Shown one piece after another: positions 7,886 through 17,825 of a stretch of 64,000 nt of DNA. Under the pieces are notes generated by a model that saw nothing but the letters and a program-made list of their open reading frames with translations, had not been told where the DNA came from and searched no databases. The position numbers were made by a program, and so were the translations under genes. The DNA is from Granulicella sp. S156 (GTDB lineage Bacteria > Acidobacteriota > Terriglobia > Terriglobales > Acidobacteriaceae): the NCBI RefSeq assembly GCF_009766105.1, contig NZ_LMUH01000022.1:458939-522938 (forward strand), read 5' to 3'. Each line of letters begins with the position of its first letter. Position 1 is the first letter of the stretch.

Positions 7886-8998
7886 ATGAAGCTGAAGATC
7901 GCAGTTCTCGCCGGCGACGGCATCGGCCCTGAAGTAACCCACGAGGCCACACAAATTCTCCAGGCAGCAGCCGAGTTCGGTGGCCACGAGTTCACATTCA
8001 CCGAAGCTCTCATCGGCGGCGTCGCCATTACGGCCAATGGCACCCCCTTGCCCCAGACCACGATCGATATGTGCCTGGAAAGCGATGCTGTTCTGCTGGG
8101 CGCGGTCGGCGACAACAAGTTCAACCACCTGACCCCGGACAAGCGTCCCGAGGCCGGCCTGCTGCAGATCCGGCAGGAACTGGGCGGCTTCGCCAACCTC
8201 CGCCCCTCGGTCGCCTACCCCGCGTTGTCGGAGAACTCTCCGCTGCGTCCCGAGGTTACAAAGGGTGCGGACATTCTCTTTGTGCGCGAGCTGCTTGGCG
8301 GTCTCTACTTCGGCCAGCCGCGCTGGTGGAACAAGGAAGGCAACGGCGGCGGCGAAGCCATCAACACCATGCGCTACACCCGCGACGAAGTTGTCCGCGT
8401 GGCGCGCGTCGCGTTCGAGCTGGCGCAGAAGCGCCGCAAGAAGCTCACCTCCGTCGACAAGGCGAATGTGCTGGAGTGTTCGCAGCTCTGGCGCGCTACG
8501 GTCGATTCCCTCAAGGGCGACTACCCCGATGTCACGGTCGAACACCAGCTCGTCGACTCGATGGCGATGCACCTGATGAACATCCCACGCAACTTCGACG
8601 TGGTGCTCACCGAGAACCTCTTCGGCGACATCCTCTCCGACGAGTCCGGTGTCATCACCGGTTCGCTCGGCATGCTGCCCTCAGCGACCATCGGCGGCAA
8701 GGTCAACCTCTATGAGCCCGTACACGGCTCCGCACCGGACATCGCTGGAACGGGCAAGGCCAATCCTCTAGGCGCGATCCTGACCGCCGCGATGGTGTTG
8801 CGCCACTCCGGTGGACTCGAGCAGGAGGCGGTGGCCATCGAAGCCGCTGTGGCCAAGGTGCTTGAGGCTGGCCATCGCACGGCAGATATCGCGCGTGGCA
8901 ACACCGCGGCCAATGTCACGACACAACAGATGGGCAAGCTCGTGCATCAGGCGCTGGCTGAGTCGATCGATCGGCATCAGTCGCTGCACGCTGTTTAG
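7886..8998 (+). CDS. leuB: 3-isopropylmalate dehydrogenase
   Basis: 370 residues, normal for LeuB. Oxidises and decarboxylates 3-isopropylmalate to 2-oxoisocaproate with NAD. Visible family features: AVLAGDGIGPEV at the N-terminus, the RELLGGLYFGQPR substrate loop, VDKANVLECSQLWR (active-site Lys), the metal-binding region ENLFGDILSDESGVITGSLGMLPSA, and EPVHGSAPDIAGTGKANPLG, which includes the nucleotide loop. The ATG at 7886 is preceded by GAAGGATAGG. A repeat fills the leuA-leuB gap. Second gene of the operon. Confidence 0.96.
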   Translation: MKLKIAVLAGDGIGPEVTHEATQILQAAAEFGGHEFTFTEALIGGVAITANGTPLPQTTIDMCLESDAVLLGAVGDNKFNHLTPDKRPEAGLLQIRQELGGFANLRPSVAYPALSENSPLRPEVTKGADILFVRELLGGLYFGQPRWWNKEGNGGGEAINTMRYTRDEVVRVARVAFELAQKRRKKLTSVDKANVLECSQLWRATVDSLKGDYPDVTVEHQLVDSMAMHLMNIPRNFDVVLTENLFGDILSDESGVITGSLGMLPSATIGGKVNLYEPVHGSAPDIAGTGKANPLGAILTAAMVLRHSGGLEQEAVAIEAAVAKVLEAGHRTADIARGNTAANVTTQQMGKLVHQALAESIDRHQSLHAV

Positions 8999-9020
8999 GG
9001 ATTAGGTTTTTGTTGTCGCT

Positions 9021-9167
9021 TTTGCTCTTCTTGTTGTCATTCCCGCAGGGAATCTGCTGTTTCCTGGCGACACCACAAAGACGCTGGTTTCAAACAAGAG
9101 CCAAGTAACGCTGTGGCCACAAGAGCAGAAGCAGATTCCCTTCGGGAATGACAACAAGAAGAGCAAA
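9021..9167. mobile_element. MITE-like unit with 38-bp inverted repeats, no ORF
   Basis: Arms 9021-9058 and 9130-9167 are inverted copies matching at 37 of 38 positions, separated by 71 nt without an ORF. Each arm also holds a small internal palindrome (ATTCCCGCAGGGAAT; ATTCCCTTCGGGAAT). Both outer flanks are low complexity (T/G-rich on the left, A/G/C-rich on the right). It begins 23 nt after the leuB stop and ends shortly before the next start codon. Mobility is inferred from structure only. Confidence 0.5.
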
Positions 9168-9198
9168 GACAAGAGCAGAAGCAAAAGCAACGACAATC

Positions 9199-9935
9199 AT
9201 GCGCACGACTCTCCAACTCGCCGCCATCCTCCTCCTCACCGGAGCAACGGCGACACGTGCGCAGATCACCAATCCCGACAACCTCGTTGCCCCTCCACCA
9301 AAACCACCCCAGATCCGTCATCAGCAGCCGGAGGATGATCTCCAGTGGCTATGGCGGTACGCGAAGCCTGCTCCCGATGGCACGAAGTCCGGCCTCCTCA
9401 CCGACCTGCGCTTTAAGACTCTGCTGCAAGCAAACCTCAATGCTCCGCAATCGATGTGGGGCCTGGGCATTCCGCTTAACGAAGCGGCACAAACTTTTCT
9501 TGGCGGCGATGGCAAAGTCGCCAGTACCGACAATCGCCATCTCACCATCACCGGCTGCGTCGTCGAACACTGCGCGCAGCGTGGTTTGCTCTTCACCGAT
9601 CTGGCCGCCAGTAAAAGTGAACGTACGCCGCTTGTCGTCTTTGCAGCGCTGCGCTGGAATGAGCAGGACCGCACGCCCGATGACTCTCACGCGCCCTTCA
9701 CGCTCTGGATCTTTCCCTCGCGCGAACTCAACGCGCAGCAACTCCCGCAATCGTTGAAAGATTCCCTCTCCGCCTTCGTCGGCGGAGGATGCAAGGCACC
9801 TAATATCACCAACGCCATCGTTGTCGATCCCGACGGCGTTCCACACATCATCGGCGCACTCGATGCCGGTATCCAACCAGCCTACTGCCCTCCGGGTATC
9901 GATCCGAATCAGGCATCTCGTCAAGGAACACACTC

Positions 9936-9939
<4 letters not shown>
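9199..9939 (+). CDS. Secreted protein of unknown function inside the leu operon
   Basis: 246 residues from the ATG at 9199 (signal peptide [21 protein letters not shown]); the frame is open to 9148, but that part is translated repeat sequence. The mature part starts Pro-rich (APPPKPPQ) and has a [16 protein letters not shown] motif, two Cys in [16 protein letters not shown] and an [14 protein letters not shown] strand. No family was recognised. Its stop overlaps the leuC start (ATGA at 9936-9939), so the two are translationally coupled although the product looks exported and unrelated to leucine synthesis. Confidence 0.75.
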
Positions 9940-11401
<1,462 letters not shown>

Positions 11402-11402
<1 letters not shown>

Positions 11403-12034
11403 TGACGCCCATCAATATCATCACCGGCACTGCTGCTCCCCTGCCGCTGCCGAACATCGACACGGACCAGATTATTCCGAAGCAGTTCCTCAAGCGCATC
11501 GAGCGCACCGGCTACGGCGAGTTCCTGTTCTTCGACTGGCGCTACAATCTCGACACGCCGGACCACGTCTCCGAGCGCAAGGACTTCGTGCTGAACAAGC
11601 CCGAGTACAAGGGGGCGGAGATCCTCATCGCCGAGAAGAACTTCGGCTGTGGCAGCTCGCGTGAGCATGCGGCCTGGGCGATCAACCAGTACGGCTTCCG
11701 CGCAGTCATCGCGCCCAGCTTCGCCGACATCTTCTTCTCGAACGCGGGCAAGAACGGCATCATCCTCTGCCGCCTCACCGAAGACGAAGTGGCGACGCTG
11801 CTCGACCGCTGCACGAAAGACCCAAAGCATACGCTCACGATCAATCTGGAAGCCCAGACTGTTACCGACGAGCAAGGCTTTAAGGCCCACTTCGACATCG
11901 ACCCATTCCGCAAACACTGCCTGTTGAACGGCCTCGACGACATCGGCCTCACCCTGCTGCACGAGGCCGAACTCGACAGCTACGAAGCGAAGCATAGTGA
12001 AGAGTTCTGGCTCGCACCGAAGGCTGCTGCATAG
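11402..12034 (+). CDS. leuD: 3-isopropylmalate dehydratase small subunit
   Basis: 210 residues, the expected size. Swivel domain of the LeuCD isomerase: LPNIDTDQIIPKQFLKRIE, the substrate-recognition stretch NFGCGSSREHAAWAI, and APSFADIFFSNAGKNG are all family signatures. It starts within the leuC stop codon (TAATG at 11400-11404), preceded by AAAGGAGG. It is followed by a solo repeat, then ilvD. Confidence 0.97.
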
Positions 12035-12114
12035 TTTTTGTTTTTCTGTTTGTCATTCCGAGCGCAGTGAGGAACCTGCTGTCTCCCGTTCTTCGCTCGC
12101 ATCACCACTGCACT
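12035..12114 (+). repeat. Solo GTCATTCC-type repeat between leuD and ilvD
   Basis: T-rich lead-in, GTCATTCCGAGCGCAGTGAGG core (12052-12072), then GAACCTGCTGTCTCCCG and the terminal 14-mer ATCACCACTGCACT (12101-12114), identical to 7859-7872. It begins at the leuD stop and ends just before the ilvD ribosome site (GGAGAG). Confidence 0.65.
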
Positions 12115-12127
12115 ACACGGAGAGAAA

Positions 12128-13846
12128 ATGAGCAGCACCGGCAAGAAGAACTCCATCGTCCTCACCGAAGGCCCATCCCGCGCCGCAGCCCGCGCCATGC
12201 TTCGCGGCGTCGGCTTCAGTAAGGAAGATCTGCACAAGCCGATCATCGGTATTGCCAATACCTGGACCGAGATCGGCCCCTGCAACTACCACCTCCGCGA
12301 TATCGCCGAGGCGGTCAAGCAGGGCGTTCGCGAAGCCGGCGGCACGCCGATGGAGTTCAACACTGTCACCATCTCCGACGGCATCACGATGGGCACCGAG
12401 GGCATGAAGGCCTCGCTCATCTCGCGCGACATGATCGCCGACTCCATCGAGCTGGTGGCTCGTGGAAACAGCTTCGACGGGCTGGTCTGTATTGCAGGCT
12501 GCGACAAGAACATGCCCGGCGCGGTGATGGCGCTCGCCCGTCTCGATATCCCTGGCCTCATGCTCTACGGCGGCTCCATCGCGCCCGGCCACTTGCACGT
12601 AGGAGCAGACGGCAAAACGCCCGATGCCTCCAGCAAGACCGAAATCGATATCACCATCCAGCAGGTCTTCGAAGCCATCGGATCACACGCTGCCGGGAAG
12701 ATTACCGACGAGCAGCTCGAAGCCGTTGAAGCCTCCGCGTGCCCGGGCCCCGGCGCCTGCGGCGGCCAGTTCACGGCCAACACCATGGCGATGGCCGGCG
12801 AGTTCCTCGGCATCTCGCCTATCCAGATCACCGGCGTCCCTGCGATGTCGAAAGAGAAGCACGCGGCCTCGCGCGAGGCCGGCAAGATCGTGATGGATCT
12901 CGCACGCGCCGGCCTCAAGCCCTCGCAGATCATCACGCGCGAGTCGCTGGAAGACGCGATCGCCGCTGTCTGTGCATCGGGCGGCTCAACGAACGCCGTG
13001 CTGCACCTCATCGCCATTGCCAAGGAGCTCGACATTCCGCTCACGGTCGATGACTTCGATACCATCAGCGAGAAGACGCCGTTCATCTGCGACCTCCAGC
13101 CCGGCGGCAAGTACGTTGCCAAGGACTATCAGGATGCTGGTGGGTCAAGAGTTCTCGCTCAGCGCCTGATCGACAAAAAGCTGCTGCACGGCAAGACGCC
13201 TACCGTTACCGGCAAGACGCTTCGCGAAGAAGCCACCGCAGCAGACGAGACACCCAACCAGCCCGTCATCCGCGCGTGGGACAAAGCGCTCAAGCTCACC
13301 GGTGGTCTTGTCATCCTCAAGGGCAATCTCGCGCCCGAAGGCTGCGTGGTCAAGGTCGCCGGCCATGAGCGCATTCACCACACCGGCCCGGCACGCGTCT
13401 TCGATAGCGAAGACCTCTGCTTCGCTGCCGTCAACGAGGGCAAGATCAAGCCGAACGACGTGCTGGTCATCCGCTATGAAGGACCGCGCGGCGGTCCCGG
13501 TATGCGCGAGATGCTCGCCGTTACTGCCGCAGTCAAAGGTATCCCTGAGCTTTCCGAGACCGTGGCCTTGCTCACCGACGGCCGCTTCTCCGGCGCAACC
13601 CGCGGCCTTATGGCAGGCCACGTCGCTCCGGAGGCTCAGCTCGGCGGTCCCATCGGCGCAGTGCACGAAGGCGACACAATCACCTTCGACATCCCCGGCC
13701 GCAAGCTCACGCTCAATGTCCCGGACGAAGAGATCGCCGCCCGGCTCAAAGATTTCAAAGCACCCGCACCTCGCTACAAACGCGGAGTGTTTGCGAAGTA
13801 TGCAAACTCCGTAAGCAGCGCGAGTGAAGGTGCTGTTACCACCTAG
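12128..13846 (+). CDS. ilvD: Dihydroxy-acid dehydratase
   Basis: 572 residues, normal for IlvD. Dehydrates 2,3-dihydroxy-isovalerate and -3-methylvalerate in valine and isoleucine synthesis, supplying the precursor for LeuA. Fe-S and metal motifs: CIAGCDKNMPGAVMA, CPGPGACGGQFTANTM and, further on, YEGPRGGPGMREML and TDGRFSGATRGLMAGHV. ATG at 12128 with GGAGAG 9 nt upstream. Sits between leuD and a GIY-YIG unit, same strand. Confidence 0.97.
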   Translation: MSSTGKKNSIVLTEGPSRAAARAMLRGVGFSKEDLHKPIIGIANTWTEIGPCNYHLRDIAEAVKQGVREAGGTPMEFNTVTISDGITMGTEGMKASLISRDMIADSIELVARGNSFDGLVCIAGCDKNMPGAVMALARLDIPGLMLYGGSIAPGHLHVGADGKTPDASSKTEIDITIQQVFEAIGSHAAGKITDEQLEAVEASACPGPGACGGQFTANTMAMAGEFLGISPIQITGVPAMSKEKHAASREAGKIVMDLARAGLKPSQIITRESLEDAIAAVCASGGSTNAVLHLIAIAKELDIPLTVDDFDTISEKTPFICDLQPGGKYVAKDYQDAGGSRVLAQRLIDKKLLHGKTPTVTGKTLREEATAADETPNQPVIRAWDKALKLTGGLVILKGNLAPEGCVVKVAGHERIHHTGPARVFDSEDLCFAAVNEGKIKPNDVLVIRYEGPRGGPGMREMLAVTAAVKGIPELSETVALLTDGRFSGATRGLMAGHVAPEAQLGGPIGAVHEGDTITFDIPGRKLTLNVPDEEIAARLKDFKAPAPRYKRGVFAKYANSVSSASEGAVTT

Positions 13847-13889
13847 TAGTTGTAGTTGTTTGTTTTTGTAGTTGCTGTTGTTTGTTCTT

Positions 13890-13927
13890 CGCCGTCATCC
13901 TGAGCCGTAGGCGAAGGACCCCCGAAT
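13890..13927 (+). repeat. Left 38-bp inverted repeat
   Basis: Perfect reverse complement of 14311-14348; extending one base in either direction breaks the match. Confidence 0.9.
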
Positions 13928-13958
13928 TTTGCACGATGCACATGGAGCGAATAACGTT

Positions 13959-14279
13959 ATGGCCAAACAGGGTTATGTTTATATCCTCGCAAGCAGCTTC
14001 AAGCGTCTGTATATCGGGGTTACTACCGATCTGGAAGCACGTATGCACAAGAACAACCACTTCCCAGATAGCTTCACAGCCCGCTATAAGATCGACAGTC
14101 TTGTTTATTACGAAACACATGGTTTGGTTGTACGGGCCATTGCTCGCGAGAAAGAGTTGAAGGGATGGTTACGCTCTCGCAAGATTGCTTTGATTGTGGA
14201 GAGCAATCCGGATTGGAAAGATTTAAGCGCGGATTGGGGTAAGCCCATTACGTTGTTCGATGGAAGCAAAGCGTTCTGA
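13959..14279 (+). CDS. Small GIY-YIG nuclease-domain protein (COG2827-like)
   Basis: 106 residues from the ATG at 13959 (GGAG 11 nt upstream); the frame is open to 13929. Single-domain GIY-YIG protein: GYVYIL (residues 5-10) and LYIGVTTDLEARM (17-29) form the two core strands with the catalytic Arg at 27, and AREKELKGWLRSRK holds the conserved Glu and basic helix. The end, ALIVESNPDWKDLSADW, is typical of the group with YhbQ. The family cuts DNA, but the roles of these stand-alone members are poorly known. Here the gene fills the space between two perfect inverted repeats inside the ilv operon, suggesting it recognises or propagates that repeat (inference). Confidence 0.9.
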   Translation: MAKQGYVYILASSFKRLYIGVTTDLEARMHKNNHFPDSFTARYKIDSLVYYETHGLVVRAIAREKELKGWLRSRKIALIVESNPDWKDLSADWGKPITLFDGSKAF

Positions 14280-14310
14280 GGATGTCCTAAGGCGGACGTG
14301 ACGACACCAG

Positions 14311-14348
14311 ATTCGGGGGTCCTTCGCCTACGGCTCAGGATGACGGCG
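14311..14348 (-). repeat. Right 38-bp inverted repeat
   Basis: Perfect reverse complement of 13890-13927, starting 31 nt after the GIY-YIG stop codon. Confidence 0.9.
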
Positions 14349-14361
14349 GAAAAACAAACAA

Positions 14362-14430
14362 CGGCAAGAACAACAGCAAGAACAACGGCAAGAACAACAG
14401 CAAGAACAACGGCAGCAGCAACAGCAACGA
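14362..14430 (+). repeat. 12-bp tandem A/C/G-rich repeats
   Basis: About four to five successive copies of AACAACGGCAAG alternating with AACAACAGCAAG, then a degenerating AAC/AGC tract. It flanks the right inverted repeat and precedes the small gene at 14459. Confidence 0.75.
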
Positions 14431-14458
14431 CAAAAAAAGCTTTACCTCTGAGGTACGC

Positions 14459-14809
14459 ATGGGATTCTTCGACAAGATCTTCGGCAAGCAGCAAGCACCC
14501 GCGACCCCGCAGCCGGAGCATGCCATCGTTATTCATCTCAATAGTGAGATCCTGGATGAATCGGTCTACAGAAACTGCGACACGGTCACGCTCGACGGAC
14601 TTCTCACCAAGGCGCTCGGCGCTCATGGAGTGGTCAGCAGTACAGAGTCGCGCGCGACTGAGACTGTCCTGTTTCTCTATGGCGCGGATTCCGAAAAGAT
14701 GTTCTCGCTGATTAGCCCAGTCCTCAACTCTTACCCGCTTTGCAAAAGCGCAAAAGTCATTCTTAGAGCCGGATCGTCCGGTTCGCCGGAACGCGAGATA
14801 ACAGTTTAG
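14459..14809 (+). CDS. Small cytoplasmic protein of unknown function
   Basis: 116 residues from ATG 14459, with GAGG 8 nt upstream. It begins MGFFDKIFGK, a common start for small acidobacterial proteins. An alternating strand/helix pattern follows (AIVIHLNSEILDE, TVLFLYGADSEKMFSLI, SAKVILRAG), suggesting a compact alpha/beta domain. No signal peptide or membrane segment. Not recognised as a known family. It lies between the GIY-YIG unit and ilvB in the same direction, so it is probably in the operon transcript; any link to amino acid synthesis is unproven. Confidence 0.7.
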   Translation: MGFFDKIFGKQQAPATPQPEHAIVIHLNSEILDESVYRNCDTVTLDGLLTKALGAHGVVSSTESRATETVLFLYGADSEKMFSLISPVLNSYPLCKSAKVILRAGSSGSPEREITV

Positions 14810-14865
14810 TGACACGACCACAAGGTCAAGAATTCGACACGCAACCCGCAGCAAAGGAGTAAACG

Positions 14866-16623
14866 ATGGCCAACAAATCACAGCAGCATCCCACCCTCAC
14901 CGGAGCCGAGATCCTTTGGGCCGCACTCGCGGGCGAAGGCACAACGACTGTCTTCGGTTATCCCGGCGGCGCCATTCTGCCTATCTACGATGCGCTGCGC
15001 AAGTTTCCGACGATTCACCACATCCTCGTTCGCCACGAGCAGGGCGCGGCACATATGGCCGATGGCTATGCCCGCGCCAGTGGCGCTGTCGGTGTCTGCA
15101 TGGCAACCTCTGGCCCCGGAGCGACCAACCTGGTGACCGGCCTGGCCACAGCCATGCTCGATAGCATCCCCATCGTGGCCATCACCGGCCAGGTGTCCAG
15201 CAAAGTCCTGGGCAGCGATGCCTTCCAGGAAGTCGACATCACCGGCATCACGCTGCCGATCACCAAACACAACTTCCTTGTCACGCGCGCGGAAGACATC
15301 GCACCCACCGTCCGGCTGGCGTTTCAGATCGCCCGCTCAGGACGACCCGGCCCCGTGCTCGTCGACATCACCAAGGACGCGCAGCAAGGCACCGCAACCT
15401 TCTCGTTCGAGGCGGCCAAGCCGCATCCCTATCGTCCGCATCCGATGCTCAGGGCCGAGTCCTCGTCAATCCGCGAAGCGATCGAGCTGATTCAGCAAGC
15501 GAAGAAGCCCATCATCCTCGCCGGCCACGGCATCGTCGAGTCCGGCGCGGAGAAGGAAGTCATCGCCTTCGCCGAAGCTCAACAGATTCCCATCGCCAGC
15601 ACGCTGCTTGGCCTCGGCGCTGTTCCAGCAGCGCACCCCTTGCAGCTGGGCATGATGGGCATGCATGGAGAGTCGTGGGTGAACAACGCCATCCAGCAGG
15701 CTGACCTGCTGCTCGCGTTCGGCATGCGCTTCGACGACCGCGTTACCGGCAACCTCGCCAGCTACGCGCCTAACGCGAAGAAGATCCACATCGAGATCGA
15801 CCCTTCCGAGATCAACAAGAACGTTCGCGCGGATGTGGCGCTCATCGGCGATCTCAAAGAGGTGCTGCAACTGCTATTGCCGCTGCTTCCCAAGAACTCC
15901 GACACCAGCTGGCTGAAGGAGATCAACGCCAGCAAGGGCACGGCTGCTGTCCGCGACATCATCAACCTTCCCGATAACGGCCATCTCTACGCTGCACACG
16001 TCATCCACGACATCTGGCGCGAGGCGCAGGCTGCGGGCCGTCTGGAGAACACCATCATCGTCACCGACGTAGGCCAGCACCAGATGTGGGAGGCCCAGTA
16101 CTTCAAGCACGAGGCACCCCGTTCTCTGGTCACCTCCGGCGGCCTCGGCACGATGGGCTTCGCGTTGCCCGCAGCCATCGGTGCAAAGGTCGCATGCCCC
16201 GAGAAAGATGTCTGGGTCATCGCCGGTGACGGCGGATTCCAGATGACTGCCTCCGAGCTCTCCACCATCGTGCAGGAGAACCTCGCGATCAATATCGCCG
16301 TCATCAACAATGGCTTCCTCGGCATGGTGCGCCAGTGGCAGGAGACCTTCTACGAGAAGAACTACTCGGCCTCGCCGATCCTCTCGCCGGACTTCGTGAT
16401 GCTCGCTGCTGCTCACGGCATCGCCGGGGCGAATGTCGGCAAGCGCGCCGACGTAATACCCACCGTCACCAAAGCCCGCACCAGCGGCAAATGCTTCCTC
16501 ATCAACTTCCAGGTTGAGAAGGAAGACGGCGTCTATCCGATGATCGCTCCCGGCGCTGCCTTGCATGAGATGGTGCGTCGACCGCAGCATGATCCGTTGC
16601 TCGAAACCGCGGAGGATGAGTAA
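14866..16623 (+). CDS. ilvB: Acetolactate synthase large subunit
   Basis: 585 residues, full length. Thiamine-diphosphate/FAD enzyme making acetolactate from pyruvate, the first shared step of valine and leucine synthesis. N-terminal TPP domain with GYPGGAILPIYDAL and the catalytic Glu in RHEQGAAHMADGYARASG; central FAD domain (GMRFDDRVTGNL); C-terminal diphosphate motif GDGGFQMTASELSTI followed by VINNGFLGMVRQWQ. A strong AAAGGAG lies before the ATG. The regulatory subunit gene ilvN is 1.2 kb downstream, separated by two unrelated genes, whereas ilvB and ilvN are usually adjacent. Confidence 0.97.
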   Translation: MANKSQQHPTLTGAEILWAALAGEGTTTVFGYPGGAILPIYDALRKFPTIHHILVRHEQGAAHMADGYARASGAVGVCMATSGPGATNLVTGLATAMLDSIPIVAITGQVSSKVLGSDAFQEVDITGITLPITKHNFLVTRAEDIAPTVRLAFQIARSGRPGPVLVDITKDAQQGTATFSFEAAKPHPYRPHPMLRAESSSIREAIELIQQAKKPIILAGHGIVESGAEKEVIAFAEAQQIPIASTLLGLGAVPAAHPLQLGMMGMHGESWVNNAIQQADLLLAFGMRFDDRVTGNLASYAPNAKKIHIEIDPSEINKNVRADVALIGDLKEVLQLLLPLLPKNSDTSWLKEINASKGTAAVRDIINLPDNGHLYAAHVIHDIWREAQAAGRLENTIIVTDVGQHQMWEAQYFKHEAPRSLVTSGGLGTMGFALPAAIGAKVACPEKDVWVIAGDGGFQMTASELSTIVQENLAINIAVINNGFLGMVRQWQETFYEKNYSASPILSPDFVMLAAAHGIAGANVGKRADVIPTVTKARTSGKCFLINFQVEKEDGVYPMIAPGAALHEMVRRPQHDPLLETAEDE

Positions 16624-17232
16624 CTGTCTTCTCCGTTCCAACTCGAAACCCCACGCCTCCTCCTTCGCCTCTGGCAGGAGCGTGATCGCGAGGCCTTCGC
16701 GGCAATGAACGCTGACCTTGGTGTCATGCGTTTCTTCGCCGCGACGAGGACTCGTGCAGAGAGCGATGAGGACATCGACCGTTACCTCGAGCAGTTCGAG
16801 CGCGATGGCTTCACCATGTTCGCGGCGGAACTCCGCGAAGACCGCGCCTTCGCCGGCGTTATCGGCATACAAGTCATGCGCGATCCCATTCCCAATCTGC
16901 CGCAGCCCGCTGTCGAGATTGGCTGGCGACTTACGCAGGACTGCCAGGGCAAGGGACTCGCCACCGAAGGAGCACGCGCCCTCGTCGATCTCGCCTTCAA
17001 CGAGCTCCATCTGACAGATCTCGTTGCTATCACCGTTCCTGCCAATACGGCATCCCGTCGCGTGATGGAAAAACTCGGCATGACCCACCGGCCCGAACTC
17101 TCCTTCGACCATCCTCGCGTGCCCGTCGAGCACCCGTACAAGCAACACGTTCTCTATAGCCTTCCGAACCCGGCATCGGTGTTGTGCCAGCCTTCGGACT
17201 CGAAAGGATACTCATGCGCTCCCCTTTCGTAG
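16624..17232 (+). CDS. GNAT-family N-acetyltransferase (RimJ/RimL-like), probable CTG start
   Basis: About 202 residues. The usual RimJ/RimL-type start (LETPRLLLRLWQERD) is encoded directly after the ilvB stop. In that frame there is no ATG, GTG or TTG before the ATG at 16705, which would delete the first strand and helix. The CTG at 16624, immediately after the ilvB TAA, has GGAGG at 16611-16615, 8 nt away, and is the likely start. The acetyl-CoA loop region is DCQGKGLATEGARALVD, followed by NTASRRVMEKLGM. Substrate unknown. The 3' end overlaps the next gene's start. Being in frame with ilvB, stop-codon readthrough into a fusion is a formal alternative. Confidence 0.8.
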   Translation: MSSPFQLETPRLLLRLWQERDREAFAAMNADLGVMRFFAATRTRAESDEDIDRYLEQFERDGFTMFAAELREDRAFAGVIGIQVMRDPIPNLPQPAVEIGWRLTQDCQGKGLATEGARALVDLAFNELHLTDLVAITVPANTASRRVMEKLGMTHRPELSFDHPRVPVEHPYKQHVLYSLPNPASVLCQPSDSKGYSCAPLS

Positions 17233-17798
17233 CCACTCCTCACTCCGCCCCGCGCCATCGCGTGATTCTGGCCTCGTTGGCTTTTGCGGCGCTGGCTGTC
17301 TTGATTCCTGTGCTCGGCTGCAAATCCACACTACCGCCAGCTCCTGCCCCCACGGCGCAGCAGGTGTTGACACCTCCACGCCCAAATGTCCCACCGCCTG
17401 CCTTCAAAGTCTTCCATCATGATGAAAGCAGCATCACCCTGGTCACCAAAGAGAACGCTACCGACGAGGAGATTGAGAGCCTGATATGGGAGCTTCGCGA
17501 TGCGGTTCATGCTCGAACGCTCGACAAGCTGCAGATCAGTCAGAAGCTGGTCGATGACCGCAAACCCATCGTCTGGTTTCATATCTACCGAGGTTCAAAA
17601 TGCGCTGCTGAAAAATACGCCAGCGGAGCACCACCCTGCGGCGGCAGTTATCACGCAGCCGGCGACTTTACGTACGGTGGCTATACCAATCACGAACGAG
17701 ACGATGGATCCCTACTCCACGACGAAGACCATCAGATACAACTTTGGAATCCCGACATCCCCTATAAAGCCACGGCCCCATCGGTTTCTAATCCCTAA
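17214..17798 (+). CDS. Putative lipoprotein of unknown function
   Basis: 194 residues from ATG 17214 (AAAGGA upstream), overlapping the end of the GNAT gene by 19 nt. The hydrophobic segment VILASLAFAALAVLIPVLGC ends in a lipobox-like VLGC, so the product is probably a lipid-anchored envelope protein. A Pro-rich linker follows, then an alpha/beta part with ATDEEIESLIWELRDAV and VWFHIYRGSKCAAEKYA. This resembles small acidobacterial lipoproteins, but no named family was recognised. It lies in the operon between the two acetolactate synthase subunit genes. Confidence 0.7.
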   Translation: MRSPFVATPHSAPRHRVILASLAFAALAVLIPVLGCKSTLPPAPAPTAQQVLTPPRPNVPPPAFKVFHHDESSITLVTKENATDEEIESLIWELRDAVHARTLDKLQISQKLVDDRKPIVWFHIYRGSKCAAEKYASGAPPCGGSYHAAGDFTYGGYTNHERDDGSLLHDEDHQIQLWNPDIPYKATAPSVSNP

Positions 17799-17825
17799 TC
17801 CCTGTTCCCTAACTCCTGAGGTCTC

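Larger units (their letters stand above)
13890..14348. mobile_element. 459-bp inverted-repeat unit carrying a GIY-YIG nuclease gene
   Basis: Arms 13890-13927 and 14311-14348 are perfect 38-bp inverted copies (core GTCATCCTGAGC ... GAAGGACCCCC). The only gene inside is the GIY-YIG gene at 13959-14279. Outside the arms both flanks are low complexity and again inverted in character: T/G-rich on the left (13847-13889), and tandem 12-mers of the AACAACGGCAAG / AACAACAGCAAG type on the right (14362-14430). It sits between ilvD and ilvB in the operon. No transposase is present; that it is mobile or maintained by its nuclease is inference. Confidence 0.5.

Noticed and set aside
14362-14430. CRISPR-like tandem repeats
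   Set aside because: The 12-bp units are contiguous with no spacers.
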